64,000 nt of DNA from Pseudomonas sp. 7P_10.2_Bac1 (GTDB taxonomy: Bacteria > Pseudomonadota > Gammaproteobacteria > Pseudomonadales > Pseudomonadaceae). Below the pieces are notes generated by a model. It did no database searches and had not been told where the DNA came from. It was given only the letters and a program-made list of their open reading frames with translations. Made by a program: the position numbers and the translations under genes. The stretch is from positions 18,493-82,492 of the forward strand of contig NZ_JANLNV010000009.1 of assembly GCF_025465935.1 (NCBI RefSeq), read 5' to 3'. Below, piece after piece: positions 53,867 through 63,992 of this stretch (positions are counted from its first letter, which is position 1; each line of letters begins with the position of its first letter).

Positions 53867-54382
53867 ATGACCAAACAAAACGCCTTTACTCGGGAAGATC
53901 TGCTGCGCTGTAGCCGCGGCGAACTGTTCGGCCCAGGTAACGCGCAACTGCCCGCCCCTAACATGCTGATGGTGGATCGCATTACCCATATCAGTGAAGA
54001 AGGCGGCAAGTACGGCAAAGGTGAATTGGTCGCCGAGCTGGATATCACTCCAGACCTGTGGTTCTTTGCCTGCCACTTTGAAGGCGATCCGGTAATGCCG
54101 GGCTGCCTGGGCCTCGACGCCATGTGGCAGTTGGTAGGCTTTTACCTGGGCTGGCAAGGCTTGCCAGGCCGCGGTCGCGCCTTGGGTTCGGGCGAAGTGA
54201 AGTTCTTTGGCCAGGTTCTGCCGAGCGCCAAGAAAGTCACCTACAACATTCAGATCAAACGCGTCCTCAAGGGCAAGCTGAACCTGGCCATTGCCGATGG
54301 TTCGGTGACTGTCGACGGTCGCGAGATTTATACCGCTGAAGGCCTTCGGGTCGGCGTGTTCACTTCAACTGACAACTTTTAA
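53867..54382 (+). CDS. fabA: 3-hydroxydecanoyl-ACP dehydratase/isomerase FabA
   Basis: A 171-residue hotdog enzyme. '[20 protein letters not shown]' contains catalytic His70 and Asp84, the E. coli FabA residues. It dehydrates 3-hydroxydecanoyl-ACP and isomerises the double bond, which is the first step of unsaturated fatty acid synthesis. fabB starts 11 bp after it, so the two form an operon. A GAGGAG ribosome site precedes the ATG. The 250-bp upstream region has a DesT-like palindrome. Confidence 0.97.
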   Translation: MTKQNAFTREDLLRCSRGELFGPGNAQLPAPNMLMVDRITHISEEGGKYGKGELVAELDITPDLWFFACHFEGDPVMPGCLGLDAMWQLVGFYLGWQGLPGRGRALGSGEVKFFGQVLPSAKKVTYNIQIKRVLKGKLNLAIADGSVTVDGREIYTAEGLRVGVFTSTDNF

Positions 54383-54393
54383 GGGTTATCCGC

Positions 54394-55614
54394 ATGCGCC
54401 GCGTCGTTATCACTGGTCTGGGCATTGTTTCGTGCCTGGGCAATGACAAAGAGACCGTCTCCGCTAACCTGCGTGCTAGTCGCCCTGGCATCCGCTTCAA
54501 CCCGGAATACGCTGAAATGGGTCTGCGTAGCCAGGTTTCCGGCTCCATTGACCTGAACCTTGAAGAACTGATCGATCGCAAGATCTACCGCTTTGTCGGC
54601 CACGCAGCGGCTTACGCCTACCTGGCCATGAAAGACGCCATCACTGACTCGGGCCTGACCGAAGAGCAAGTCTCCAACCCGCGCACTGGCCTGATCGCCG
54701 GTTCCGGTGGTGCGTCGACCCTGAACCAGATGGAAGCGTTGGACATCCTGCGCGAGAAAGGCGTCAAGCGTGTCGGTCCATACCGTGTAACTCGGACCAT
54801 GAGCAGCACCGTTTCGGCTTGCCTGGCGACCCCATTCAAGATCAAGGGCCTGAACTACTCCATCGCTTCTGCCTGCGCCACCAGTGCTCACTGCATCGGT
54901 CACGCCATGGAACAGATCCAGATGGGCAAGCAAGACATCGTATTTGCTGGCGGTGGTGAAGAAGAGCACTGGAGCCAATCGTTCCTGTTCGACGCCATGG
55001 GCGCTCTGTCCAGCAAGCGTAATGACACCCCGGAAGAAGCCTCCCGCGCCTACGACGCCGACCGTGACGGTTTCGTCATCGCCGGTGGCGGCGGCATGGT
55101 GGTGGTCGAAGAGCTGGAACACGCTCTGGCACGTGGCGCCAAGATCTACGCCGAAATCGTTGGCTACGGCGCAACGTCCGACGGCTACGACATGGTTGCT
55201 CCGAGCGGCGAAGGCGCTATCCGCTGCATGCAGATGGCAATGTCGACTGTTGATGCACCGATCGACTACATCAACACCCACGGCACCTCGACTCCGGTTG
55301 GCGACGTGGCTGAGATGAAAGGTATTCGTGAAGTCTTCGCTGACAAGGCACCGCCTATCAGCTCGACCAAGAGCCTGTCGGGTCACTCCTTGGGCGCCGC
55401 GGGCGTTCACGAAGCGATCTACTGCATGTTGATGATGGAAGGTAACTTCATTGCTGGCTCCGCCAACATTGATGAGCTGGACCCAGCGGTTGCAGACATG
55501 CCAGTGCTGACCAAAACGCGTGAAGATGCCACCATCAACACCGTGATGAGCAACAGCTTCGGCTTTGGTGGCACTAACGCCACGCTGGTCCTGAAGCGCT
55601 GGGAAGGCAAGTAA
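54394..55614 (+). CDS. fabB: 3-oxoacyl-ACP synthase I FabB
   Basis: A 406-residue ketoacyl synthase. The catalytic triad is Cys161 ('[14 protein letters not shown]'), His296 ('[11 protein letters not shown]') and His331 ('[13 protein letters not shown]'). It elongates the cis-3-decenoyl-ACP made by FabA, committing it to unsaturated fatty acids. It is separated from fabA by 11 bp, and a perfect terminator follows. Length matches E. coli FabB. The codon use here is that of a highly expressed gene, as in fabA. Confidence 0.97.
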   Translation: MRRVVITGLGIVSCLGNDKETVSANLRASRPGIRFNPEYAEMGLRSQVSGSIDLNLEELIDRKIYRFVGHAAAYAYLAMKDAITDSGLTEEQVSNPRTGLIAGSGGASTLNQMEALDILREKGVKRVGPYRVTRTMSSTVSACLATPFKIKGLNYSIASACATSAHCIGHAMEQIQMGKQDIVFAGGGEEEHWSQSFLFDAMGALSSKRNDTPEEASRAYDADRDGFVIAGGGGMVVVEELEHALARGAKIYAEIVGYGATSDGYDMVAPSGEGAIRCMQMAMSTVDAPIDYINTHGTSTPVGDVAEMKGIREVFADKAPPISSTKSLSGHSLGAAGVHEAIYCMLMMEGNFIAGSANIDELDPAVADMPVLTKTREDATINTVMSNSFGFGGTNATLVLKRWEGK

Positions 55615-55634
55615 GCCCTCCCCCGCTCACTGAA

Positions 55635-55665
55635 AATGCCCCGACCTGGTCGGGGCATTTTTTTT
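55635..55665 (+). terminator. Terminator of the fabAB operon
   Basis: ATGCCCCGAC, CTG, GTCGGGGCAT, followed by eight T bases. A perfect ten-pair stem 21 bp after the fabB stop codon. Confidence 0.95.
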
Positions 55666-55738
55666 GCCCATGGAACGTACAATTCGCAGAGTGCTCTATA
55701 AAGATCAGGACCTTTATCACTGCCCTCTGAGGTTTGCC

Positions 55739-56155
55739 ATGACTGTTACCGTGAATACCGTGTCTCACGAAAGTTTTCGCCACAGCATTAAAATCGACGA
55801 TTACGAAGTGTTTACTGATGTTCCTACATCCATTGGTGGCGACGGTTCTGCGCCGTCTCCCCACGATTATTTCGATGCGGCACTGGGCGCGTGCAAGGCG
55901 TTGACGCTTAAGCTTTATGCACAAAAGAAAAACATCCCCCTCACCGGAGTCACCGTTGAGGTCAAGCACGATGCCAGCCAAGAGCAACAAGGCAAGTATG
56001 CGCTGCACGTCAAACTGACCCTCAAGGGCGTGTTAACTGATGCACAACGCGATGAGCTGCATAAAATCGCCGACAAGTGCCCAGTGCATAAGCTGATGAC
56101 CACCGCTGAGGTCACCATCGAAACTCACTTGTCAGAAGGTGCATTCAGCCAGTAA
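55739..56155 (+). CDS. OsmC-family peroxidase-like protein
   Basis: A 138-residue OsmC/Ohr-family protein. The two reactive cysteines are in 'GACKALTLKLYA' and 'DKCPVHKLM', the usual pair for thiol-dependent reduction of organic hydroperoxides. It belongs to the OsmC-like branch whose members include YhfA. I use ATG 55739, seven bases after GAGG; the frame extends upstream through the fabB terminator. A pirin gene follows, possibly in the same transcript. Confidence 0.85.
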   Translation: MTVTVNTVSHESFRHSIKIDDYEVFTDVPTSIGGDGSAPSPHDYFDAALGACKALTLKLYAQKKNIPLTGVTVEVKHDASQEQQGKYALHVKLTLKGVLTDAQRDELHKIADKCPVHKLMTTAEVTIETHLSEGAFSQ

Positions 56156-56215
56156 TGCCAGCCTCACAGGCGTTGGGTTATGCTCAACGCCCTCTCTTTT
56201 AGCGTGGACAGCCAC

Positions 56216-57076
56216 ATGCCACCATTCACCGTGATTCAACCGCGCGCCGAAGAGATAGAGGGCCAGCCTATCTTGCGCCCGCTGCCGTCAGCCAAATGTC
56301 GCAGTGTCGGGCCATTTGTATTTTTCGATCACATGCTCTTGAAGCATTACCCGCCAGGCGATGGGATGAATATCCTGCAACACCCACACATCGGCCTATC
56401 AACCCTGACGTACTTGTTCGAAGGCCAGTTACAGCACAAAGACAGCCTGGGTTCTGACCAGCAGGTGGGCCCCGGTGAAGTCAGCTGGATGACCGCAGGC
56501 GCAGCAATTGCTCATATCGAGCGCACCCCCTCTGCGTTACGTGCTCAAGGCTCGACCTTGCACGGCCTGCAAGTGTGGCTGGCGTCACCCAAAGAGCACG
56601 AGCAAGGCGAAGGCTTTTACAGCCATCACACCGCGGACAGCCTGCCCATGAGCGACAGCCTGGGCGTCAGAATCCGATTGATTGCTGGGACAGGCTTTTG
56701 CCTGGAGTCACCGGTGCCCGTGCTCTCCCCTACGCTGTATGCCGAAATACACATGCAAACAGCCACTACCCTGTTGATCCCTGATGAGCATCAGGAACGG
56801 GCACTGTATGTGTTGCAAGGCGATTTACAGCTGGAAGGCCAAACACTAGAAACTCAGAGCCTGGTGCTGTTGCCGGCAGGAGAAGCGCTGACACTGAGTG
56901 CAGGCAGCGATTGCCACGCGGTTCTGATCGGTGGAGCACCGCTTGATGGACCACGGCGCATGAACTGGAATTTCGTGGCCAGTGATCGGGCCTTGATTGA
57001 GCGGGCAAGAAGCCGCTGGGCCACGGGCGACTGGCCGACCGTCCCCGGAGAGAACGGCCGGATCGAATTACCCTGA
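56216..57076 (+). CDS. Pirin-family protein
   Basis: A 286-residue bicupin. 'FVFFDHMLLKHYPPGDGMN' and 'HPHIGLSTLTYLFEGQLQHK' carry the metal-binding His of the N-terminal cupin, followed by 'PGEVSWMTAGAAIAH'. The C-terminal pirin domain is present to the end. Pirins bind iron, and some have quercetinase or redox-regulatory roles; the role here is unknown. Start ATG 56216 is chosen over ATG 56180, which would add twelve residues; neither has a strong ribosome site. It converges with the antiporter gene, leaving ten bases between. Confidence 0.85.
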   Translation: MPPFTVIQPRAEEIEGQPILRPLPSAKCRSVGPFVFFDHMLLKHYPPGDGMNILQHPHIGLSTLTYLFEGQLQHKDSLGSDQQVGPGEVSWMTAGAAIAHIERTPSALRAQGSTLHGLQVWLASPKEHEQGEGFYSHHTADSLPMSDSLGVRIRLIAGTGFCLESPVPVLSPTLYAEIHMQTATTLLIPDEHQERALYVLQGDLQLEGQTLETQSLVLLPAGEALTLSAGSDCHAVLIGGAPLDGPRRMNWNFVASDRALIERARSRWATGDWPTVPGENGRIELP

Positions 57077-57086
57077 AGGCCCGGCC

Positions 57087-58406
57087 TTACAAGATCATTG
57101 CCGCCACCCAGCCAAAGGCCAGCAGTGGCAGGTTGTAATGCACAAAAGTGGGCACCACGGTGTCCCATATGTGGTGGTGCTGACCGTCAATATTCAAACC
57201 AGAGGTTGGGCCTAGCGTGGAGTCCGAGGCTGGTGAGCCTGCATCACCCAGGGCGCCCGCAGTGCCGACGATGCAGACAATCGCCATCGGGCTGAACCCC
57301 AACTGCACACACAGCGGTACGAAGATCGCAGCCAGAATTGGCACTGTCGAAAAAGATGAACCGATCCCCATCGTCACCAGTAGGCCGACCAGCAGCATCA
57401 GCAAGGCACCGACGCCCTGGCTGTGATTGATCAATCCTGCAGACGCTTCGACCAGGGATTTCACTTCACCGGTGGCTTTCATGACCTCTGCAAAGCCTGA
57501 GGCGGCGATCATGATGAAACCAATCATGGCCATCATTTTCATGCCTTCTGTGAACAGGTCGTCGGTCTCGCGCCAACGAACAATGCCGGACACAGAAAAG
57601 ATCAGGAAGCCAACCAGGGCACCGATGATCATGGAGCCCAGCCAGAGCTGGATAATGAACGCAGCCGCAATCGCAACCCCGGCCACCAGCAGTGTCAGGG
57701 GGTTATAACTGATTGCGGTCTGTTCAACCTGCTCGATCTTGGCCAAGTCATACTCGCGTTTTTTGCGGTAGCTGATGAACACCGCCACCAACAGCCCCAC
57801 CAGCATACCCAGCGCCGGGATGGCCATCGCATGGGTAACATTGACCTGGCTGATATCCACGCCACTTTTGCTGACGTTGGCGAGCAGAATCTGATTAAGG
57901 AAGATATTGCCGAAGCCGACCGGCAGGAACATGTATGGCGTAATCAAGCCAAACGTCATGACACAGGCCACCAGACGGCGGTCAATCTTGAGCTTGGTCA
58001 GCACATACAGCAAAGGCGGAACCAGCAGCGGGATAAAGGCGATATGAATCGGCAGAATGTTCTGCGAACAGATCGCGACCACCAGCAGCAGACTGACCAA
58101 TAGCCATTTGACGCGATTGCCGCCGACGGCCTGTTGCTTGTTGACCATCGCCAGCGCCCTGTCAGCCAGGGCATGAGCCAGCCCGGACTTGGCAATCGCC
58201 ACCGCAAAAGCGCCCAACAGTGCGTAAGACAACGCAACGGTGGCACCACCGCCCAAACCGCTGTTGAACGCCTCGAGTGTTGCCTCGATGCTCAACCCCC
58301 CGACCAGACCGCCGACAACGGCCCCCACAATCAGAGCGATTACGACATGCACGCGGGACAGACTGAGCACCAACATGATGCCGACCGCGGCAATTACTGC
58401 ATTCAT
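57087..58406 (-). CDS. Na+/H+ antiporter family protein (YuiF-like)
   Basis: A 439-residue membrane protein with about twelve helices. '[20 protein letters not shown]' and '[20 protein letters not shown]' with '[20 protein letters not shown]' are typical of the Na+/H+ antiporter family related to NhaC and YuiF. It is also close to amino-acid transporters of the same superfamily. I use ATG 58406, eight bases after GAGG; ATG 58409 is equally possible. It converges on the pirin gene with a ten-base gap and no terminator. Confidence 0.8.
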   Translation of the reverse strand: MNAVIAAVGIMLVLSLSRVHVVIALIVGAVVGGLVGGLSIEATLEAFNSGLGGGATVALSYALLGAFAVAIAKSGLAHALADRALAMVNKQQAVGGNRVKWLLVSLLLVVAICSQNILPIHIAFIPLLVPPLLYVLTKLKIDRRLVACVMTFGLITPYMFLPVGFGNIFLNQILLANVSKSGVDISQVNVTHAMAIPALGMLVGLLVAVFISYRKKREYDLAKIEQVEQTAISYNPLTLLVAGVAIAAAFIIQLWLGSMIIGALVGFLIFSVSGIVRWRETDDLFTEGMKMMAMIGFIMIAASGFAEVMKATGEVKSLVEASAGLINHSQGVGALLMLLVGLLVTMGIGSSFSTVPILAAIFVPLCVQLGFSPMAIVCIVGTAGALGDAGSPASDSTLGPTSGLNIDGQHHHIWDTVVPTFVHYNLPLLAFGWVAAMIL

Positions 58407-58710
58407 CATTACAACCTCATAGTGCGCACCACGATAAAAACACCGTAAAGCGGAAAATTCCGGACAATCGACTGCGGTTCCAGTCGCCGGATCAGGAAGG
58501 GAGGACATATTTGAGGGCGCACACTTTGCAGCAGCATCGCCGCCTTGTCAAAAAACGGGCCCAGGACGATCAACAAACACCCGAAAACAGGCTTATCCCT
58601 AATGTTTACAGGGCTTTAGCGTTGCTTTTTTAAGATGAAATTTCATTTTTATCGTAAAGAAATATGTCAAATGGCCGCTAAGGGTAAAAGCCTCTTTCTA
58701 GGATGTCTCC
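58407..58710. other. Divergent intergenic region with sigma-28 promoter
   Basis: About 300 bp between the antiporter and chemoreceptor genes. The right end has a sigma-28 promoter (58655-58681). The middle is T/A-rich (around 58600-58660). No small gene or RNA is supported. Confidence 0.6.
58655..58681 (+). promoter_or_regulatory. Sigma-28 (FliA) promoter of the chemoreceptor gene
   Basis: TAAA, exactly fifteen bases, then GCCGCTAA. The FliA consensus is TAAA-N15-GCCGATAA, so 11 of 12 positions agree. The predicted transcript starts near 58688, 23 bp before the chemoreceptor ATG, so it is expected to be expressed with late flagellar genes. Confidence 0.85.
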
Positions 58711-60858
58711 ATGTCGCTCAGACAGCTTTCCATACAGTGGAAAATCACTCTTCTCGCCGGACTTTGCCTTGTGGGTGTTGTTGCCCTGTTGGTAGGGCTT
58801 TCTATCTACCGCATGGAGTACACCTCCAATCTGGTTGAAGCCTCAAGCTCACAGATGCTCAATGAGTCAGCCCAGGCCCGCATTGAAGCTCAAGGTGAAG
58901 CACAGGCTCAGGCCATCAGCCGTCAGTTCATGGACGCCTACCAGTACGGAAACGGGTTTGCCCGCCAGGTTCTGTTTTTGCGTGAGCAATCCGAAAAGCG
59001 CTTTCTGGATGCCTTCGATCTGCGTGAGGACCTGACTCGCCAAGTCAAGGCGGCGCTACAGGCCAACCCGGACTTGCTGGGTTTGTCGCTGGTGTTTGAA
59101 GCCAATGCACTGGATGGCAAAGACAAGCTGTTTGACCACCAACAGGCACTGGGGAGCAATGACAAAGGCCGCTTTGCGCTTTACTGGTCGCAACCGACAC
59201 CCGGCAAGCTGACCTCAATGGCATTGCCTGAAACCGATATGACCGACACCAGCATCGGACCGAGCGGACAGGCTAATAACTCATGGTTTACCTGCCCACG
59301 CACGACGCTGAAACCGTGCATTATCGAACCCTACTTTTATGACATTGACGGGCAGCGCGTGCTGATGACCAGCATCGTCTTCCCGCTGATGGTCGATGGC
59401 AAGGTCATTGCTTCGCTCTCGGTGGATATCAACCTCAACAGCTTGCAAGAGATGAGCCTGCAAGCCAGCAAAAAGCTCTACAACGGGCAAACCCATGTCG
59501 GCATCATCACCTCGGCAGGCTTGCTCTCCGGCTTCAGTGCCGATGCCAGTAAACTTAGCCTGCGCCTGAACCAGGTGGATCCGGATGATGGCGCCAAGCT
59601 GATTGAGTTGATGACCTCGGCAAATGAGACGGACAGCATCCGCAGCCATCAACGCTTGAAAGTCCTGACCCCTTTCCTACCTATTCCTGGCAGCAAACCC
59701 TGGGGGGTCTTACTCGATGTGCCTGAAAAGGTCCTGGTAGGCCCAGCCCAGGCACTACAAGCTGATCTGGAAAAACGTAATAACACAGGAACCCTGATCG
59801 AGTTGGGGCTTGGCTCACTGGCTGCGATCATCGGTTTGTTGCTGGTGTGGTTGATGGCCCGCAGCGTTACCCGCCCGATACTCGGCGTTGCACGCATGCT
59901 TGAGGACATTGCCAGTGGTGAAGGCGACCTCACACGTCGTCTGGTCTACGACAAGAAAGATGAGCTAGGCCAACTGGCGGGCTGGTTCAATCGCTTCCTC
60001 GATAAACTTCAACCAATCATTGCCGAGGTCAAACGCTCGGTTCAGGACGCACGCAGCACGGCGGATCAGTCGGCGGCGATTGCAACCCAGACCAGTGCGG
60101 GCATGGAGCAGCAGTACCGCCAGGTTGACCAGGTGGCCACAGCGTCTCATGAGATGAGCGCAACGGCCCAGGACGTCGCACGTAGCGCTGCACAGGCCGC
60201 ACAAGCCGCCCGCGATGCCGACCAGGCAACGCGCCAGGGTCTGACCATTATTGATCGCACTACCAACAGCATCGATCACCTGGCTGCCGATATGAGCGAG
60301 GCCATGATCCAGGTGGAAGGCCTGGCGGCCAACAGCGAGAAAATTGGTTCGGTTCTGGAGGTCATCCGCGCGATTGCCGAACAGACCAACCTGCTCGCCC
60401 TGAATGCGGCAATTGAAGCCGCACGTGCCGGTGAAGCTGGGCGTGGATTTGCGGTTGTGGCTGACGAAGTGCGCAACCTGGCGCGACGCACGCAGGAGTC
60501 AGTCGAAGAAACCCGCCAAGTGATCGAGCAACTGCAAGTTGGCACTCAAGAAGTTGTGACATCCATGGGCAACAGTCATCGCCAGGCTCAAGGCAGTGTC
60601 GAGCAAGTAGGGCAAGCAGTCACCGCTTTGCAGCAAATCGGCGAAGCGGTCACGGTGATTACGGACATGAACTTGCAGATCGCCAGTGCTGCCGAAGAGC
60701 AAAGTGCGGTGGCCGAAGAGATCAACCATAACGTGGCTACGATTCGCGACGTCACCGAGTCGTTGTCCGGACAAGCCAATGAGTCGGCGCGGGTGAGTCA
60801 GTCGTTGAACTCGCTGGCAAACCAGCAACAGAACTTGATGGATCAGTTCCGCGTCTGA
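58711..60858 (+). CDS. Methyl-accepting chemotaxis protein with dCache sensor (PA1608-like)
   Basis: A 715-residue chemoreceptor. TM1 is at residues 12-33, a large periplasmic dCache-type sensor covers about 34-360, TM2 is near 363-385, and HAMP follows. The signalling hairpin tip is '[18 protein letters not shown]' with '[17 protein letters not shown]' (about 555-590). The total fits a 40-heptad receptor as found in Pseudomonas. A CheR tether pentapeptide is not seen at the C-terminus. The ligand is unknown; PA1608 is the positional match. Expression should depend on FliA, given the promoter at 58655-58681. Confidence 0.92.
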   Translation: MSLRQLSIQWKITLLAGLCLVGVVALLVGLSIYRMEYTSNLVEASSSQMLNESAQARIEAQGEAQAQAISRQFMDAYQYGNGFARQVLFLREQSEKRFLDAFDLREDLTRQVKAALQANPDLLGLSLVFEANALDGKDKLFDHQQALGSNDKGRFALYWSQPTPGKLTSMALPETDMTDTSIGPSGQANNSWFTCPRTTLKPCIIEPYFYDIDGQRVLMTSIVFPLMVDGKVIASLSVDINLNSLQEMSLQASKKLYNGQTHVGIITSAGLLSGFSADASKLSLRLNQVDPDDGAKLIELMTSANETDSIRSHQRLKVLTPFLPIPGSKPWGVLLDVPEKVLVGPAQALQADLEKRNNTGTLIELGLGSLAAIIGLLLVWLMARSVTRPILGVARMLEDIASGEGDLTRRLVYDKKDELGQLAGWFNRFLDKLQPIIAEVKRSVQDARSTADQSAAIATQTSAGMEQQYRQVDQVATASHEMSATAQDVARSAAQAAQAARDADQATRQGLTIIDRTTNSIDHLAADMSEAMIQVEGLAANSEKIGSVLEVIRAIAEQTNLLALNAAIEAARAGEAGRGFAVVADEVRNLARRTQESVEETRQVIEQLQVGTQEVVTSMGNSHRQAQGSVEQVGQAVTALQQIGEAVTVITDMNLQIASAAEEQSAVAEEINHNVATIRDVTESLSGQANESARVSQSLNSLANQQQNLMDQFRV

Positions 60859-60884
60859 TTTTTTGAAGGCTGGTGCGGTAACAG

Positions 60885-60919
60885 AAAAGCGACGGCTGAA
60901 GTGCTCAGCCGTCGCTTTT
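60885..60919. terminator. Bidirectional terminator between chemoreceptor and kinase genes
   Basis: AAAAGCGACGGCTGA, AGTGC, TCAGCCGTCGCTTTT: perfect fifteen-base arms with T-tracts on both strands. It serves the convergent chemoreceptor and sensor kinase genes and touches the stop codon of the latter. Confidence 0.95.
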
Positions 60920-62238
60920 TACCGTTTACGCCTGTGCAGCTCTATGTTTACTGACAGTCCGCCCAGCGTACTGGTTTCTAGCTGCATCTGCCCCCCCAGG
61001 GCCTGCACAATATCGCGCACGATGCCTAGCCCAAGACCATGCCCGCTGACCTGCTCGTCCAGACGAGCCCCTCGACTCAATACCTGACCACGCTCAGCCT
61101 CAGGAATGCCAGGACCATCGTCTTGTACCGAGATGACAAAACCATCGCAGCTCTGGCTAACACTCAGTTCAACCCGAGAATCGGCCCATTTACAGGCGTT
61201 GTCCAATAGGTTGCCGAGTAACTCGAGCATATCTTCACGGTTCCAGGGCATATGCAGGCCGGGTTCTGCATTCAACACAAGTTGCAAGTGGTCGCCATGA
61301 ATCATGCTGAGAGTCGACAGCAGTGCAGGCAGTTCGACATCCCCGTCAAATTGTGCCCCTGGCAAGGCATCACCGGCCAAACGAGCGCGATTGAGTTCAC
61401 GCTCCATGCGCTGCTGTATGTGCTCAATCTGCTCGCGCAGACTTTTTTGCAGGTCAGGACAGCGTTCCAGTTGCGGGTCATTGATCACGCTGTATAAAAC
61501 GGCCAGAGGCGTTTTCAAGGCGTGCCCTAGGTTACCCAATGCATTTCTCGAACGTTTCAACGTGTCTTCGGTGTAGGTCAGCAGGTCATTTATTTGTGTA
61601 ACCAGAGGCTCAAGTTCTATAGGAACCTGAGTATCCAACTGTGAGCGCAGACCTGATTGCAACTGCACAATTTGTTTACGTGCCGTTTCCAGTGGCCGAA
61701 GTGCCCGGCGGACTGTCAGGCGCTGCATGAGCAGGATGATCATGAGGGTCAAGAGGCCAATGCTTAGACCAATTCTCTGCACTTGCTTGAAGCTTTCACG
61801 AATAGGCGTGTAGTCCTGAGCCACCGTGATAGAAACAGGCTGACCAAAACGCTGGTAATCAGTGCGCATAAGCAACAACATCTGCCCTTCTGGCCCAGGT
61901 TGAAGTGTGCTCGCCAGGCCGGGTCGTTGAGGTCTGGGTAATTGCGCGTCCCACAAAGAACGCGAACGCCATTGAGTGTCGCCAAATTCGATGCTGAAGT
62001 AATGCCCCGAAAAAGGTCGATGGTAAGCGGGCGAAAGTCGTCGCTCGTCCAATTGCAAGCCTTGAGGACCGCGATTCAGTGCGATCAGTAGATTTTCACT
62101 GTCAATTTGCAGGTCAGACTCTAAATAACGCTGAAGGCCATTTTCAAATAACCAGAGGCTGATCTGGCTGACCACCAGGCCCGATATCAAGAGGACACTG
62201 ATCAGGCCGATGCTCAAGCGCCGTTGAATGGACTTCAC
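60919..62238 (-). CDS. Sensor histidine kinase (PhoQ/BqsS-like)
   Basis: A 439-residue kinase. Membrane helices at 9-31 and 156-171 flank a periplasmic domain of about 120 residues. The dimerisation box is '[13 protein letters not shown]' with His239, as in PhoQ-type kinases, followed by the N-box and '[13 protein letters not shown]'. Its start overlaps the regulator stop by four bases. The position near queD recalls P. aeruginosa BqsS/CarS (iron or calcium response). The RExxE iron motif reported for BqsS is not seen; the closest is RESFK (147-151) beside TM2. The signal is therefore unresolved. Confidence 0.85.
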   Translation of the reverse strand: MKSIQRRLSIGLISVLLISGLVVSQISLWLFENGLQRYLESDLQIDSENLLIALNRGPQGLQLDERRLSPAYHRPFSGHYFSIEFGDTQWRSRSLWDAQLPRPQRPGLASTLQPGPEGQMLLLMRTDYQRFGQPVSITVAQDYTPIRESFKQVQRIGLSIGLLTLMIILLMQRLTVRRALRPLETARKQIVQLQSGLRSQLDTQVPIELEPLVTQINDLLTYTEDTLKRSRNALGNLGHALKTPLAVLYSVINDPQLERCPDLQKSLREQIEHIQQRMERELNRARLAGDALPGAQFDGDVELPALLSTLSMIHGDHLQLVLNAEPGLHMPWNREDMLELLGNLLDNACKWADSRVELSVSQSCDGFVISVQDDGPGIPEAERGQVLSRGARLDEQVSGHGLGLGIVRDIVQALGGQMQLETSTLGGLSVNIELHRRKR

Positions 62239-62903
62239 TGCTCGGCTGCCCCGAAGATGTAGCCCTGGCCGCGGCGGGTTTCAATAACAGAGCGTCCGAG
62301 CTTGCGCCGTATGTGGTTAACATGAACCTCAAGTACATTGGAGTCACGCTCGGTCTCGCCGTTGTACAGATGCTCGGCCAGATGGCTTTTGGACAGAATT
62401 TGCTGTGGATGAAGCATGAAGTAACGCAGCAGGCGAAATTCGGCAGCGGTCAGTTGTACTTCACTCTCGCCACTGACGACAGTTTGGCGTGACTCATCCA
62501 AGTGCAACCCTGCGGACTTCAGTAGCGGCTGGTTCGACTGACCATGGGAACGGCGCAGCAGCGCCTGTACTCGCAGTTGCAATTCTTCGGGGTGGAAGGG
62601 TTTGGTCACGTAATCATCGGCACCGGCCTTGAGCCCTTCAATTCGTTCAGACCATGAGCTGCGGGCGGTCAGAATCAGTACTGGCGTAGCAAGCCCCTGT
62701 GCACGCCATTGCCTGAGGACATCGATACCGGGAACACCGGGCAACCCAAGATCCAGAATGATCAGATCATACGGCTCACTTTGTCCCTGATACAGGGCAT
62801 CACGGCCATCGGCCAGCCAGTCCACGGCATATCCTTGGCGCGTTAACCCGCCTATCAGTTCGTCAGCCAAAGCGACGTGGTCTTCTACCAGCAACAACCG
62901 CAT
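62235..62903 (-). CDS. OmpR-family response regulator (PhoP/BqsR-like)
   Basis: A 222-residue two-domain regulator. The receiver has Asp51 ('LIILDLGLP') with 'TARSSW' and Lys in 'TKPFHP'; the winged helix at residues 130-220 ends '[20 protein letters not shown]'. It lies between a PepSY gene (one-base overlap, TAATG) and the kinase gene, so all three form one operon. The upstream box at 63260-63275 matches the reported BqsR target TTAAG-N6-TTAAG in nine of ten positions. This supports a BqsR/CarR-type identity and self-regulation. Confidence 0.88.
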   Translation of the reverse strand: MRLLLVEDHVALADELIGGLTRQGYAVDWLADGRDALYQGQSEPYDLIILDLGLPGVPGIDVLRQWRAQGLATPVLILTARSSWSERIEGLKAGADDYVTKPFHPEELQLRVQALLRRSHGQSNQPLLKSAGLHLDESRQTVVSGESEVQLTAAEFRLLRYFMLHPQQILSKSHLAEHLYNGETERDSNVLEVHVNHIRRKLGRSVIETRRGQGYIFGAAEQ

Positions 62904-63211
62904 TAATCATCAACCTCATCTTTGAGCAATCGGCCGTCAGCGGCATTCAACTTGAGCTCACGGACAACACCGCCCTGAGTCAGCAGCTCAACCTCGTACA
63001 CGTAAATGTCGTCATCCTCTTCAAGCTCTATCTCAAGCAGCTTGGCCCCCGGATGATGCTGGAATGCCTTTTGAAGCAATTGCTCCAAGGGCAAGATGGC
63101 CCCTTTTTCTCGTAAACGCAGCGCTTCATCCTGGCCTAGGTCTCGCGAGATGGCCAAGCAGGAAAACGTGCAGAGCAGGAGCGCAACACAGCAGCGTACG
63201 TACTGATTCAC
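62903..63211 (-). CDS. PepSY-domain periplasmic protein
   Basis: A 102-residue protein with a signal peptide (about residues 1-21) and one PepSY domain ('[20 protein letters not shown]' then '[20 protein letters not shown]'). An acidic run, ELEEDDD, could bind cations. It opens the operon with the regulator and kinase, and probably tunes the kinase or binds its ligand. The start is unsure: GGGAGG lies three bases before GTG 63220 and twelve before GTG 63211; I use the latter. Confidence 0.8.
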   Translation of the reverse strand: MNQYVRCCVALLLCTFSCLAISRDLGQDEALRLREKGAILPLEQLLQKAFQHHPGAKLLEIELEEDDDIYVYEVELLTQGGVVRELKLNAADGRLLKDEVDD

Positions 63212-63243
63212 TGAGACCACTGACCTCCCACGTTTAAAACCGA

Positions 63244-63275
63244 ACTATAGCGTTGTTGGCTTAATCGAAACTGAA
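63244..63275 (-). promoter_or_regulatory. BqsR-like box and -10 element of the PepSY/RR/HK operon
   Basis: On the minus strand TTCAG-TTTCGA-TTAAG (63260-63275) matches TTAAG-N6-TTAAG with one mismatch. Ten bases further on lies TATAGT (63244-63249), a -10 box. This is the layout of PhoP-type promoters in which the box replaces the -35. Confidence 0.6.
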
Positions 63276-63395
63276 TCCGAAGGTCTACTGTCGCTGACAT
63301 GGACCACAGTTTTTGTTCGCACGGCGTTAACTGCTAAACTGCCGGCCTGCATTCATCGCCAAAGCGATAGCCACCTCTTCAGAGCAATAAACACT

Positions 63396-63752
63396 GTGGA
63401 AATTTTTAAAGAGTTTACCTTCGAATCAGCGCATCGCTTGCCTTACGTCCCGGAAGGCCATAAATGCGGTCGTCTGCATGGACATTCATTTAAGGTTGCG
63501 ATCCATTTGAGTGGCGACATTGATCCTGCAACCGGCTGGATACGTGATTTCTCGGAAATCAAAGCGATTTTCAAACCGCTATATGAGCGGCTTGACCATA
63601 ACTACCTGAACGACATTCCAGGCCTGGAAAATCCAACCAGCGAAGTATTGGCGAAGTGGATTTGGCAACAGCTCAAGCCCCTGCTTCCAGAACTGTCTGC
63701 CATTCGAATTCATGAAACATGCACCAGCGGCTGTATTTATTACGGCGATTAA
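63396..63752 (+). CDS. queD: 6-carboxy-5,6,7,8-tetrahydropterin synthase QueD
   Basis: A 118-residue protein. The N-terminus reads '[20 protein letters not shown]', then 'RLHGHSFKV'; zinc binds His in 'SAHRL' and 'HGH', with catalytic Cys in 'HKCGRLHGH'. The 'DHNYLND' and '[10 protein letters not shown]' motifs match bacterial QueD. It makes carboxytetrahydropterin from dihydroneopterin triphosphate in queuosine synthesis for tRNA. The start is GTG 63396. A strong terminator follows, so the gene is expressed alone. Confidence 0.92.
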   Translation: MEIFKEFTFESAHRLPYVPEGHKCGRLHGHSFKVAIHLSGDIDPATGWIRDFSEIKAIFKPLYERLDHNYLNDIPGLENPTSEVLAKWIWQQLKPLLPELSAIRIHETCTSGCIYYGD

Positions 63753-63764
63753 AGACCTAAGCAT

Positions 63765-63792
63765 AAAAAAACCACCTTACGGTGGTTTTTTT
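63765..63792 (+). terminator. Terminator of queD
   Basis: Seven A bases, CCACC, TTAC, GGTGG and seven T bases. The A and T tracts extend the stem, and it may work on both strands. Confidence 0.9.
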
Positions 63793-63806
63793 ATATTCAG
63801 AAATTG

Positions 63807-63897
63807 AGCTGCAAGCTGCAAGCTGCAAGCTGCAAGCTGCAAGCTGCAAGCTGCAAGCTGCAAGCTGCAAGCTGCAAGCTGCAAGCTGCAAGCTGCA
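63807..63897. repeat. AGCTGCA heptamer tandem array, 13 units
   Basis: Thirteen perfect tandem copies of AGCTGCA (91 bp). As seven is not a multiple of three, each plus frame reads a permutation of the same heptapeptide (LQAASCK), so ORFs across it are artefacts. AGCT and TGCA are palindromic, so the array can fold on itself. Related AGCTTCA/AGCTGCA arrays are known between Pseudomonas genes. Copy number is probably unstable. Confidence 0.95.
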
Positions 63898-63949
63898 AGA
63901 GCCTGGGGGCGGTGGAAAGGGTTGTCCAGCGCTTGGGGGGGTTTTTCGA

Positions 63950-63992
63950 GCACAAAAACAAAATCCCTATCTGCGTTAGCAGATAGGGATTT
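63950..63992 (-). terminator. Terminator for a minus-strand gene beyond the right edge
   Basis: AAATCCCTATCTGC, GTTA, GCAGATAGGGATTT: perfect fourteen-base arms at 63961-63992. On the minus strand it is followed by a T-rich TTTTGTTTTTG, so a gene reading leftward from outside the window should end here. Confidence 0.8.

Noticed and set aside
63782..63986. ORFs encoding repeated LQAASCK peptides
   Set aside because: They are read from the non-coding AGCTGCA array, which gives the same heptapeptide in all frames.
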